Source: a virus. From it: a stretch of 27,304 bases of DNA. The notes beneath the pieces were generated by a model. The model did not search any database. It worked only from the letters and a program-made list of their open reading frames with translations, and was not told the DNA's origin. Positions 6,486 to 14,616 of the stretch are shown one piece after another (the stretch's first letter is position 1; every line of letters starts with the position of its first letter). Location of the stretch: positions 1 to 27,304 of the IMG/VR virus record IMGVR_UViG_3300011115_000190; one strand, 5' to 3'. A program made the position numbers and the translations under genes.

Positions 6486-6564
6486 GAACGGCGGAGGAAC
6501 CCGACCGAGGAGAAGCAACAGAACCATCTGTTGGCCAAAGGCCAATGGAGATTTCCCATCACTT
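6453..6564 (-). ncRNA. Candidate small RNA or attenuated leader RNA, about 110 nt
   Basis: Bounded by a sigma70-like promoter (start predicted near 6564) and the terminator at 6453-6485. The transcript has a 6-bp hairpin (TTGGCC, TTT loop, GGCCAA; 6541-6546 with 6532-6537), a short hairpin after it and two pyrimidine-rich stretches (CTTCTCCTC and TTCCTCC) able to pair with Shine-Dalgarno sites. Complementarity is perfect over 12 nt with the start region of the gene at 3945 (3945-3956) and over 9 nt with that of the amidoligase (3224-3232). No start codon with a ribosome-binding site was seen in it. It matches no RNA family I know. Confidence 0.55.
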
Positions 6565-6570
6565 AGAAAT

Positions 6571-6599
6571 AGTATACACTCCGCGCATCGCAGGTACAA
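6571..6599 (-). promoter_or_regulatory. Sigma70-like leftward promoter
   Basis: Minus-strand -35 TTGTAC (6594-6599, 3/6 but with the key TTG) and -10 TATACT (6571-6576, 5/6) are separated by exactly 17 nt. It lies back-to-back with the first rightward gene, so its -35 box overlaps the ribosome-binding site of the gene starting at 6615. Confidence 0.6.
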
Positions 6600-6614
6600 G
6601 GGACTTATGCGCCA

Positions 6615-7238
6615 ATGTTAGATCACCTTATTGATTTTGAACCGGAAGTGGTTGCCCACTCTGGTAAACCTACGCCGCTTGAAAAAGAACATCCGGCGGA
6701 CACTATCGACGCCAAAGTAAAGACAGCAGACTGGCTCAAGAGTATGGGTGCCGCAGACACAGATACCGTGGTCAGCAACGCAGAAGTTCAAGCAGCACGT
6801 GCGTCTTTTACAAATCTCATATCTTCAGCGCCAAGCGAAATCACGCACGAACATCTAGCCCAGATCAAAACACCTGCTGCGGTGCAACATTTAGTTGGGA
6901 TGCTAACGGCCTATGACTGGGAGTTTGTACATCAGGCCAAAGAACTTCGTGGCTACGCGGTCGCCAAACTGTTGGAAGAATGCGAAAACCCCAGCGCCAA
7001 CATACGCCTTAAGGCGCTCACAGCCCTTGGTAAAGTAACCGAAGTGGGGCTTTTCACCGACAAGATAGAAATCAAGAAGACTGACCTCACGGATGAGGAG
7101 ATTGACCGCAAGCTCAAAGACAAGCTGGCTAAGTTCATGGGCGTACAAGACGCTGATGTTATCGAGGACATAGAAGAAGTTAGTACTTACACACAAAAAA
7201 CAGATGAAGCTGAACGACCTGACGCTGAGTCCAACTGA
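6615..7238 (+). CDS. Putative terminase small subunit
   Basis: 207 residues, helical and acidic. It directly precedes and overlaps the large terminase gene by 35 nt. The segment around 115-160 (RGYAVAKLLEEC, then KALTALGKVTEVGLFTDKIE) resembles the core seen in many phage small terminase proteins, which recognise packaging DNA and regulate the motor. A helical tail with DEEIDRKLKDKLAKFM follows. No clear helix-turn-helix could be read, so the assignment rests on position and this core. AAGGGA lies 11 nt before the ATG, slightly far. An out-of-frame 4-codon ORF starts at 6607. No confident rightward promoter was found. Confidence 0.68.
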   Translation: MLDHLIDFEPEVVAHSGKPTPLEKEHPADTIDAKVKTADWLKSMGAADTDTVVSNAEVQAARASFTNLISSAPSEITHEHLAQIKTPAAVQHLVGMLTAYDWEFVHQAKELRGYAVAKLLEECENPSANIRLKALTALGKVTEVGLFTDKIEIKKTDLTDEEIDRKLKDKLAKFMGVQDADVIEDIEEVSTYTQKTDEAERPDAESN

Positions 7239-8742
7239 GATTCAGGCTATCCAGAAAGCTCTCCCAACCTTAAGTTTGGTGGAGAAGGTGGAGCTTATGG
7301 GTATGTTGGAGGAGCGCGAGAAACGCTACCAAGTCAACGTGGGTCGTACAAACATGATCGACTTTGCCAAGCATGTCTACCCCGGATTCAAAGTTGGGCC
7401 ACACCACAAGAAGCTGGCGCGGATATTCCAAGATGTGATTGACGGTAAAAAGAAGAGAGTAATTATCAACATTGCCCCCCGTATGGGTAAGTCCGAGTTC
7501 TCCTCTTACCTGTTTCCTGCGTTCTTCCTAGGTAATTACCCTAACAAAAAGATTATCATGGGGACGCACACTGCGTCGCTGTCTGAAGACTTTGGTCGGC
7601 GGGTTCGTAACTTACTGGATGATGAGCAATACCATGAGCTATTCCCCCAAACACTTGTGGCAGATGATCAGAAGGCCGCTGGAAAATGGTCTACTGCTGC
7701 TGGCGGTCAATACTATGCGGCTGGTGTTGGAGGTGCTCTTGCCGGTCGTGGTGCTGACTTGTTTGTTATTGACGATCCACATTCGGAACAAGACGTAAAA
7801 GCAAACAGTCGTCTAGCGTTTGACACGGCGTGGAGTTGGTTCCAGACTGGCCCTCTGCAACGTCTGATGCCGGGCGGGGCGATCATAGTCATCATGACGC
7901 GCTGGGGGCCGCTGGACTTAACTGGCAGGCTTATCCAGTATCAGGTGAGTAACCCTGACAGCCCACGCTGGGAGATTGTGGAGCTTCCCGCCATCCTGCA
8001 CGAGAACACGGAGAAGGAGAAGTCCCTCTGGCCGGAGCAGTGGCCGCTTGAGGCGCTGAAGTCTGCCAAGTCCTCAATGGATCCCCGGTACTGGAACGCG
8101 CAGTACATGCAGCAGCCGACCTCAGACACGGCGGCGATCATCTCAAGGAAGCACTGGCGGATATGGGAGCCCAAAGAACCCCCCACTTGTGAGTACATCA
8201 TCCAGTCATGGGACACGGCGCATGAGACAAAGACAACTTCCGACTATTCTGCCTGTACTACTTGGGGGGTCTGGTACAACGAGGAGGAGAATGACAAGCC
8301 CCAGCTTATCCTCCTTGACGCTTTCAAAGACCGAATTGCCTTCCCAGAACTCAAACAAGTCGCCTTCAAACACTGGAAAGAATGGCAACCCGATGCCTTC
8401 ATTGTGGAGAAAAAGGCGGCAGGTGGGCCACTGATCCAAGAACTCAGGGCGATGGGTATCCCTGTACAAGAATTTACACCGAGCCGTGGAAACGATAAGA
8501 TGGTGCGTGTGCAGGCCATAGCGGACTTGTTCTCTTCTGGTATGGTGTGGGCACCCGACACTCGCTGGGCACGCGAAGTGATTGAAGAAGTTGCGTCCTT
8601 CCCAGTTGGCGAGCACGATGACTACGTGGACACGACCAGCCAAGCACTGCTTCGATTCAGACAAGGCGGCTTCATCACGCTAGACACGGATGAGCCAGAT
8701 GAACCAAGATTTTTTAAGCGCCGCACTGCGGCGTACTACTGA
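7204..8742 (+). CDS. terL: Terminase large subunit (ATPase and nuclease)
   Basis: 512 residues. The N-terminal ATPase shows a Walker A-like APRMGKSE at 91-98, a Walker B LFVIDDP ending in acidic residues at 190-195, and a MTRW coupling-type motif at 231-234. The C-terminal nuclease has metal-binding acids in QSWDTA (Asp337), VEKKA (Glu402) and HDDYVD (472-475). This is the motor that pumps DNA into the prohead and cuts the concatemer. Length is normal for the family. It overlaps the upstream gene by 35 nt and its TGA shares one base with the next ATG (TGATG). Catalytic residues look intact. Confidence 0.96.
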   Translation: MKLNDLTLSPTEIQAIQKALPTLSLVEKVELMGMLEEREKRYQVNVGRTNMIDFAKHVYPGFKVGPHHKKLARIFQDVIDGKKKRVIINIAPRMGKSEFSSYLFPAFFLGNYPNKKIIMGTHTASLSEDFGRRVRNLLDDEQYHELFPQTLVADDQKAAGKWSTAAGGQYYAAGVGGALAGRGADLFVIDDPHSEQDVKANSRLAFDTAWSWFQTGPLQRLMPGGAIIVIMTRWGPLDLTGRLIQYQVSNPDSPRWEIVELPAILHENTEKEKSLWPEQWPLEALKSAKSSMDPRYWNAQYMQQPTSDTAAIISRKHWRIWEPKEPPTCEYIIQSWDTAHETKTTSDYSACTTWGVWYNEEENDKPQLILLDAFKDRIAFPELKQVAFKHWKEWQPDAFIVEKKAAGGPLIQELRAMGIPVQEFTPSRGNDKMVRVQAIADLFSSGMVWAPDTRWAREVIEEVASFPVGEHDDYVDTTSQALLRFRQGGFITLDTDEPDEPRFFKRRTAAYY

Positions 8743-9242
8743 TGGAACAATTTTTTTACGAACTTCCAGTCACGTCGGCTATTGCAGACACAGCGCTAGC
8801 ATTTGGCAAAAGCAATGAGGTCTGGCACCTTTACTACAACTTTGAGGCGGCACGACTGCCAACAGAGCTTGCGATCAAAGATCCAATGCTCATGTGGTTA
8901 GCCAAAAACCAATTTGACTTTCATGTGGGCGTTATAAAACTACCTCCCAATACCTGCTACAAATGGCACTCGGACACGGACCGGCAGGTTGGCATCAATA
9001 TGCTATTGGAAGATAATGGCAGCAAGTGCTTATTTGCAGAGGACACGGAGGGCGTTTCTTTTCCCATCATTGAACTTGCGTATAAGCCTAGCAAGTATTA
9101 CGTCTTCAACACGAGACGACAGCATACGGTGTTCAACTTTGCTGGAACCCGGTACTTGTTAACAGTTGAGTTTCTTGGCAAAGACCGAGGCTTAACTTAT
9201 ACGGATATTTGCAACGTATTTAAGGATAATCATGGCAACTAA
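8742..9242 (+). CDS. 2-oxoglutarate/Fe(II) oxygenase-like (double-stranded beta-helix) protein
   Basis: 166 residues. It has the iron triad pattern of the cupin-like oxygenases: His76-x-Asp78 in KWHSDTD and a distal His128 in RRQHTV. Arg137 lies nine residues later in GTRYLL, where 2-oxoglutarate binders often place the co-substrate arginine. The segment after HxD (INMLLED) and before the distal His (KYYVFNT) fits beta-helix strands. Family members hydroxylate proteins, nucleic acids or small molecules; the substrate here is unknown. It is translationally locked into the packaging operon, overlapping terL by 1 nt and the portal gene by 11 nt. I see no break or missing residue. Confidence 0.72.
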   Translation: MEQFFYELPVTSAIADTALAFGKSNEVWHLYYNFEAARLPTELAIKDPMLMWLAKNQFDFHVGVIKLPPNTCYKWHSDTDRQVGINMLLEDNGSKCLFAEDTEGVSFPIIELAYKPSKYYVFNTRRQHTVFNFAGTRYLLTVEFLGKDRGLTYTDICNVFKDNHGN

Positions 9243-11730
9243 CATAGACAAAGCCCTGTACCAGCAACCCCAAGGTATGGAAGAACTGGCACAAGATGAA
9301 GATGCCATTGAAATTGAGATCATTGATCCTGAAGCGGTCAACATCAGCGTTGGTGACTTAGAGATCAGCATGATGGAGGGTGAAGGAGAAGATGACTTCA
9401 ACGTAAACTTGGCCGAGGACATGGACGAGGGTGCGATGTCTTCACTGGCAGGAGACTTAAGCGGAGACGTTGAGCAAGATAAGGGCTCACGCAAAGACTG
9501 GGAGAAAGCCTATACCGAGGGACTCAAACTGTTGGGACTCCAGTATGAGGAGCGCACAGAACCTTGGAACGGCGCTTGTGGTGTGTTCCACCCCATGATT
9601 ACAGAAGCGGTTGTAAGGTTTCAGTCAGAAACAATTACAGAGCAGTTCCCAGCCGCAGGCCCAGTGCGCACAAAAATAATTGGTAAAGAGACTCCTGAGA
9701 AACAAGAAGCGGCGGTGCGTGTCGAGGCCGACATGAACTACGAGTTGACAGAGGTCATGCGCGAGTTCCGCCCTGAACATGAGCGCATGTTGTGGAGCTT
9801 GCCAGCTACCGGCTCTGCGTTTAAGAAAGTTTATTTTGATCCCAATTTGGGACGTCAGGTGTCCATGTTCATACCAGCGGAAGACATTATTCTGCCCTAC
9901 GGAACCACCGACTTAGACACTTGCTACCGTTTGACACACGTCATGCGCAAGACCAAGAACGAGATTATTAAGCTCCAGCAAGCAGGCTTTTACCGTGACA
10001 TTGAGTTGCCTGACCCCAGCAAAGATCAAGACAACATCAAGCAGGCTAAGGATAAAGAGACCGGCTTTAGTGATCTGAATGACGAGCGTTACACCCTGTA
10101 TGAGTGCCATGTTGACTTGGTATTAGAGGGAGATGAAGACAAAGACGACGACGGTGAACCTACCGGCGTAATGCAACCATACGTAGTTACCCTAATAAAA
10201 GGAAGTAATGATGTCCTGTCTATTCGGAGGAACTGGGAACAAGATGATCCCCTCAGACTCAAGCGCCAGCACTTTGTCCACTACCAGTACATCCCCGGCT
10301 TTGGAGCCTACGGCTTCGGACTCTTCCACCTCATCGGTGGATACGCCAAGTCGGCCACCAGTCTCATGCGTCAGCTCGTCGATGCTGGGACGCTTTCTAA
10401 CTTACCCGGAGGTCTTAAGACTCGCGGAATGCGCATTAAGGGAGACGACACCCCTATCGCTCCCGGAGAATGGCGAGACGTAGACATTGCCTCTGGGGCA
10501 CTGCGTGACAGCATCCTGCCCTTACCCTACAAGGAACCTTCCATAGTTCTGTCTGGCTTGCTGGACAAGATCGTGGAGGAGGGGCGTAGGTTCGCTGCAA
10601 CCGCAGATATGAACGTGTCGGACATGTCCGCACAGGCTCCCGTGGGTACGACCTTGGCCCTCTTAGAGCGCCAGCTTAAAGTTATGTCTGCGGTGCAAGC
10701 CCGTCTGCACTACACCTTCAAGCAAGAGTTGCGTCTGTTGGCGGCAATCATCCGCGACTACACCGAGCCAGACTACGACTACGACCCCATAGATGCCCCA
10801 CGCAAGGCTAAGCAGTCAGACTACGACCACATAGACATCATCCCTGTAAGCGACCCCAACGCGGCCACAATGAGCCAGCGGGTTGTGCAGTACCAAGCCG
10901 TCATTCAGATGGCGCAGATGGCGCCTGATATTTATGACTTGCCGCAGTTGCACCGCAACATGCTGGAGGTGCTGGGTATTAAGGATGCCGACAAGCTTGT
11001 GCCCCTGCCTGACGACCAGAAACCCAAAGACCCCGTGTCTGAGAACATGGCGGCTCTGCGTATGGAGCCTATGAAGGCGTTCTTCTACCAAGATCATGAG
11101 TCCCATATCAAGGTGCACATGATGGCAATGCAAGACCCCGTCGTCATGCAGTTGATAGGCCAGAACCCTAAAGCGCCACTGATGCAAGGCGCGATGATGG
11201 CTCACGTTGCAGAGCATGTAGGCTTTGCTTACCGTCAGAAGATAGAGCAACAGATGGGTATGCCTCTGCCTCCCGAGGGCGAGAAGATGTCTCCTGAAGT
11301 TGAGATGGCGTTGTCGTCAATGATGGCCCAAGCCGCGCAACAAGTGCTTCAGCAAAGTCAACAGCAGGCTGCTCAACAGCAAGCTCAACAGCAAGCTCAA
11401 GACCCCGTGCTCCAGATGCAGCAACAAGAGTTGCAGTTGCGCCAGCAAGAGGTGCAGATAAAAAGCCAAGAAGTCCAAGGCAAATTGCAGCTTGAGCAAC
11501 AACGCTTGCAGATGGATGCAATGGCCAAGATGGAACAAGCCAAGCAAAACAACAAAAAAATACAAATTGATGCAATGGCAAAAGCGGGTCAACTCAATCA
11601 ACAGAAGAATGCTGAGCAAATAGGCGCTCTTGCTAAAGCGGGTGACATCAAAAACCAGCAACGTCAGATGGGTATGGACTTGGTTAGACAAGCCACACAG
11701 AACCAACAAAAGGAGAAACCAACTAAATGA
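9232..11730 (+). CDS. Portal protein
   Basis: 832 residues, the length and order (after terL, before scaffold and capsid) expected of a large podovirus- or P22-type portal. The N-terminal 85 residues are strongly acidic. The core begins near 86 (KDWEKAYTEGLKLLG, then RTEPWNGACGVFHPM) and contains the wing/stem-like region with VGTTLALLERQLKVMSAVQARLH, a helix common to such portals. Residues about 690-832 are a long Gln-rich coiled-coil tail including QQQAQQQAQ made by short DNA repeats (CTCAACAGCAAG). Portals form the dodecameric DNA gate at one capsid vertex. The start overlaps the oxygenase gene by 11 nt, and the stop overlaps the next ATG (ATGA). Confidence 0.92.
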   Translation: MATNIDKALYQQPQGMEELAQDEDAIEIEIIDPEAVNISVGDLEISMMEGEGEDDFNVNLAEDMDEGAMSSLAGDLSGDVEQDKGSRKDWEKAYTEGLKLLGLQYEERTEPWNGACGVFHPMITEAVVRFQSETITEQFPAAGPVRTKIIGKETPEKQEAAVRVEADMNYELTEVMREFRPEHERMLWSLPATGSAFKKVYFDPNLGRQVSMFIPAEDIILPYGTTDLDTCYRLTHVMRKTKNEIIKLQQAGFYRDIELPDPSKDQDNIKQAKDKETGFSDLNDERYTLYECHVDLVLEGDEDKDDDGEPTGVMQPYVVTLIKGSNDVLSIRRNWEQDDPLRLKRQHFVHYQYIPGFGAYGFGLFHLIGGYAKSATSLMRQLVDAGTLSNLPGGLKTRGMRIKGDDTPIAPGEWRDVDIASGALRDSILPLPYKEPSIVLSGLLDKIVEEGRRFAATADMNVSDMSAQAPVGTTLALLERQLKVMSAVQARLHYTFKQELRLLAAIIRDYTEPDYDYDPIDAPRKAKQSDYDHIDIIPVSDPNAATMSQRVVQYQAVIQMAQMAPDIYDLPQLHRNMLEVLGIKDADKLVPLPDDQKPKDPVSENMAALRMEPMKAFFYQDHESHIKVHMMAMQDPVVMQLIGQNPKAPLMQGAMMAHVAEHVGFAYRQKIEQQMGMPLPPEGEKMSPEVEMALSSMMAQAAQQVLQQSQQQAAQQQAQQQAQDPVLQMQQQELQLRQQEVQIKSQEVQGKLQLEQQRLQMDAMAKMEQAKQNNKKIQIDAMAKAGQLNQQKNAEQIGALAKAGDIKNQQRQMGMDLVRQATQNQQKEKPTK

Positions 11731-11921
11731 TTCAAGACTTCGCACGCGTATTGCGCGAAAAATTACGCTTCGATATGAACAACTACGCAGATGACTGCGC
11801 TGGTGGGGCATGTCGCACTTTTGAAGAGTACCAAAAACTCTGCGGGATTATTCAGGGTCTAGCCCTTGCAGAGCGTTATCTACTTGACCTTGCAGAGAAA
11901 GTTGAAAAATCCGATGACTGA
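11727..11921 (+). CDS. Hypothetical small protein after portal, 64 aa
   Basis: Starts MIQDFARVLREKLRFDMNNY in an ATGA overlap with the portal stop. Helical, with two Cys in DDCAGGACRTF and a second Cys near KLCGII. Conserved placement between portal and scaffold-region genes suggests a head-assembly accessory role, but no domain is recognised. Overlaps the next gene by 8 nt. Confidence 0.78.
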   Translation: MIQDFARVLREKLRFDMNNYADDCAGGACRTFEEYQKLCGIIQGLALAERYLLDLAEKVEKSDD

Positions 11922-12351
11922 ACTTGTTTTAGAACCGGGGCAATATGCCCTGCCTGATGTAATCCAACCCGTCGATGCGCCAGCGCAAGACGCAACAGAT
12001 GAAGAAAAAGCCACCATGTTGCCAGAACCTTCGGGTTGGCGAATCTTGTGTGCCGTGCCCCCAGTCTCTGAAAAGATTGATGGCACTGAGCTTGATCTTG
12101 TGCGCGATACAAGCAGTATGCGTCAAGAAGAAAGCGCAACCACCGTGTTGTTTGTGATGAAAGTTGGCCCTGATGCGTACAAAGATCAGACCAAATTTTC
12201 CACAGGCGCTTGGTGCAAAGAAGGAGATTTTGTACTTGTACGTACCTATTCTGGTACACGGTTCAAGATCTTTGGTAAGGAGTTCCGGCTCATCAATGAT
12301 GACCAAGTGGACGCTGTTGTGCAAGACCCTCGTGGGCTAACCCGCGCTTAA
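11914..12351 (+). CDS. GroES-like co-chaperonin (Cpn10 fold), phage-encoded
   Basis: 145 residues from the ATG at 11914, preferred over one 16 codons upstream that would run deep into the previous gene. After an acidic Pro-rich leader (1-38) the order of elements follows Cpn10. First is GWRILCAVPP at 41-50, then a flexible loop with DGTELDL at 56-62 where the GroEL-binding mobile loop would be. VMKVGPDAYKD follows at 81-91, then GDFVLVRTYSGTRFKIFGKEF at 104-124 and a closing INDDQVDAVVQDP. Cpn10 proteins cap GroEL; phage versions such as T4 gp31 adapt it for folding the capsid protein. Its position just before scaffold and capsid fits that role. Confidence 0.75.
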   Translation: MTELVLEPGQYALPDVIQPVDAPAQDATDEEKATMLPEPSGWRILCAVPPVSEKIDGTELDLVRDTSSMRQEESATTVLFVMKVGPDAYKDQTKFSTGAWCKEGDFVLVRTYSGTRFKIFGKEFRLINDDQVDAVVQDPRGLTRA

Positions 12352-12361
12352 AGGAGCAGAA

Positions 12362-13318
12362 ATGGCAGAGCAATATAAGTTCCCCGACGAACTTGATGAC
12401 AACAAAAGTCAAAAGGTTGAGATAGTTCAGCCCGAAGATGACGTTGAAATTGAGATTGTTGACGATACCCCTATCCAAGACCGTGGCCGTAGGCCATTGG
12501 ACAGAGAGGTGGAAGACCCCACTGATGAAGAGATTGAGTCCTATACAAGAGGGGCACAAGACCGCATCAAGGAGTTAACCCATGCGCGTCACGACGAGCG
12601 CCGTGCCAAAGAAGCCCTTTTTAGGGAAAAACAAGAACTTGAGCGTCTTGCACAACACTACGTCAACGAAAACAACACGCTTAAACAGTACGTCAACAAC
12701 GGCACTCAACAGTATGGCGTTATGGCCCAGACCGCTGCGGGGGCAGAATTAGATAAAGCCCGTCGGGACTACAAGGCTGCGCAGGAGTCGTTTGACACCG
12801 ATGCTATCCTTGCGGCTCAAGAAGCTTTGTTTGAGGCTAAGACAAAATTACAACAAGCGCAAAATTTTCGTCCACCCCCTTTACAAGTGGAAGAAACTGA
12901 GGTACAACCGCGACAACAACAGACCCAATCTGTTCAACCGGACGAAAAAACCCTGCGCTGGCAGGCAAAAAACCAGTGGTTCGGTGCCGATGGGTTTGAA
13001 GAAGTAACCAGCTTTGCACTAGGGCTGCATCAAAAACTAGTCAACTCCGGGGTTGACCCCCGCGAAAACGAATATTTCGAGCAAATTGATGCTCGCGTGA
13101 AGTCGAAATTCCCTGAAGTTTTCGGTGGAAACGACGAAAGGCCTAAGTCGAGTGAGACTCCAAGGCGTCCATCATCCGTGGTGGCCCCTGCATCACGTTC
13201 CACAGGAACAAGGAAAGTGCAGTTAACGCCGTCACAAGCTGCGTTAATTAAAAAGTACAACCTTGACCCTAAGAAATATGTTGCAGAAGTTTTAAAACTG
13301 GAGAATCAAAATGGCTGA
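12362..13318 (+). CDS. Capsid scaffold protein
   Basis: 318 residues, highly charged, with a predicted coiled coil at about 55-180, a Pro/Gln-rich linker near 175-200, a conserved-looking block with KNQWFGADGFEEVTSFALG and GVDPRENEYFEQID, and a basic C-terminus (KVQLTPSQAALIKKYNLDPKKY) of the kind that contacts the capsid protein. The acidic N-terminus resembles that of the portal. Scaffolds shape the procapsid and leave before or during packaging. AAAGGAG lies 5 nt before the ATG; the end overlaps the next gene by 8 nt. Confidence 0.82.
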   Translation: MAEQYKFPDELDDNKSQKVEIVQPEDDVEIEIVDDTPIQDRGRRPLDREVEDPTDEEIESYTRGAQDRIKELTHARHDERRAKEALFREKQELERLAQHYVNENNTLKQYVNNGTQQYGVMAQTAAGAELDKARRDYKAAQESFDTDAILAAQEALFEAKTKLQQAQNFRPPPLQVEETEVQPRQQQTQSVQPDEKTLRWQAKNQWFGADGFEEVTSFALGLHQKLVNSGVDPRENEYFEQIDARVKSKFPEVFGGNDERPKSSETPRRPSSVVAPASRSTGTRKVQLTPSQAALIKKYNLDPKKYVAEVLKLENQNG

Positions 13319-13760
13319 AAACCGTAACCCTCGTGACAATGTGTCACGCGAAAAAACAACTCGATACGTTTATAAACCTTCGAGTGCGTTGCCCGATCCT
13401 ACCCCTGAACCCGGATGGGAGTATCGCTACATAGCGACTCATGTCTTGGGACAGACAATGCCAACCAATGTGTCTAGCAAGATGCGGGATGGCTGGGTTC
13501 CAGTGAAGGCAGCAGACCATCCAGAACTGATGCTTGAAGGTAGTGCTAACGGTAATGTGGAAATTGGTGGATTGATGCTTTGCAAAATCCAAACCGAAAA
13601 ACTCATGGCCATGAAAGAGTACTACGACACGCAAGCGCAGAACCAGATGGATTCAGTGGACAACCACTTCATGAGAAACAATGACCCGCGTATGCCGCTG
13701 TTTGCTGACCGCAAGTCTTCAACCAGTCGCGGAAGCGGATTTGGTACAGGTTCTAAATAA
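13311..13760 (+). CDS. Conserved head-region protein, 149 aa, unknown function
   Basis: Starts inside the scaffold end (8-nt overlap). It has a central beta-like part (GWEYRYIATHVLG, then MRDGWVPVKAADHPEL), a helix with KLMAMKEYYDTQAQNQMDS, and a Gly/Ser-rich tail. Position between scaffold and capsid suggests a minor head or assembly protein. Not recognised as a named family. Confidence 0.75.
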   Translation: MAENRNPRDNVSREKTTRYVYKPSSALPDPTPEPGWEYRYIATHVLGQTMPTNVSSKMRDGWVPVKAADHPELMLEGSANGNVEIGGLMLCKIQTEKLMAMKEYYDTQAQNQMDSVDNHFMRNNDPRMPLFADRKSSTSRGSGFGTGSK

Positions 13761-13772
13761 AGGAGTCCTTAA

Positions 13773-14603
13773 ATGGCTTATCCGGTGATTGATGCCCCCT
13801 ACGGGCTAAAGCCGATCAACTTGATCGGAGGTCAGGTATTTGCGGGTTCTACTCGTAACTATCCGATCACTAACGGTTATTCCACAAACATTTTCTACGG
13901 TGATTACGTAGGTTTGTCTCGTGGTGAAATCGTCCGTCTGTCTGTGTCTACTGGCACAGCAGGTAACCAAACTGGCATCTTTTTGGGATGTAGTTACACC
14001 AACCCCGTCACTAAACAGTTGACCTTCTCGCAATACTGGCCTGCATCAACTGCGGCTGGTGATGCAGTGGCTATTGTTGCTGACGATCCTGACCAAGTAT
14101 TCAAGGGCGTTGTTTGCTCTGCTACTACCGCTATTGCTTCTGGCGCTCGCGCCATGATCGGCCAAAATTTGGCAATGATCAACAATACAGGTAGCACTGC
14201 AACCGGCAACTCCAAGAATGCAATCTTGGCTCCTAGTGATACTCCTGCCACCACTGCTGCCCTGCCCGTTCGCGTGCTTGGCTTGGTGACTGACACGGCT
14301 GTCGCTCTTGGTACGGCAACGTACACCAGCATTTCTACTGCTACTGTGACCTGTTCGGCTCTGCCTTTCGCGTTACCTGTTGGTACTGATGTTGGATCGC
14401 TCGACTCATCTGGAAATTATATTTCCGCCGGGTCGTTTGTTGACACCGCCGCAGCCGCCGGTGCTACATCGTTCATTCTCAACCAAGCCCCTGTTGCTGC
14501 TTTTGGTGCAAGTTCTACACTTGTATTCATGCAGTATCCAGAGATTCTGGTCAAGATCAACTTTGGTCAGCATCAGTATTACGCTGCCACCAGCATCGCT
14601 TAA
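13773..14603 (+). CDS. Putative capsid decoration or head protein
   Basis: 276 residues starting MAYPVIDAPYGLKPINLIGG, followed by repeated small-residue-rich beta strands and few charges, typical of surface beta-sandwich or head-decoration proteins. It sits just upstream of the major capsid gene. The motif order (YGLKPINLIGGQVFAGSTR, then NIFYGDYVGL) looks like proteins I associate with phage heads, but I cannot name the family. AAAGGAG lies 7 nt before the ATG. Confidence 0.68.
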   Translation: MAYPVIDAPYGLKPINLIGGQVFAGSTRNYPITNGYSTNIFYGDYVGLSRGEIVRLSVSTGTAGNQTGIFLGCSYTNPVTKQLTFSQYWPASTAAGDAVAIVADDPDQVFKGVVCSATTAIASGARAMIGQNLAMINNTGSTATGNSKNAILAPSDTPATTAALPVRVLGLVTDTAVALGTATYTSISTATVTCSALPFALPVGTDVGSLDSSGNYISAGSFVDTAAAAGATSFILNQAPVAAFGASSTLVFMQYPEILVKINFGQHQYYAATSIA

Positions 14604-14616
14604 GGAGTAACATAAA

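Noticed and set aside
6393-6599. Minus-strand frame of 68 codons across the promoter-terminator region
   Set aside because: Its reading frame begins upstream of the predicted transcript start and crosses the terminator hairpin; no ribosome-binding site.
6607-6621. Four-codon ORF (ATG to TAG) overlapping the start of the small terminase gene
   Set aside because: Too short to call; it has AAGGGA close by, so it could be a leader peptide, but nothing else supports it.
8206-8664. Minus-strand frame of 152 codons opposite terL
   Set aside because: Lies opposite the intact terL nuclease domain; composition is that of an antisense shadow.
11317-11811. Leu-rich minus-strand frame of 164 codons opposite the portal tail, which looks like a membrane protein
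   Set aside because: It is the antisense of Gln/Ala-rich codons (CAA/CAG read backwards gives Leu), so the hydrophobicity is an artefact.
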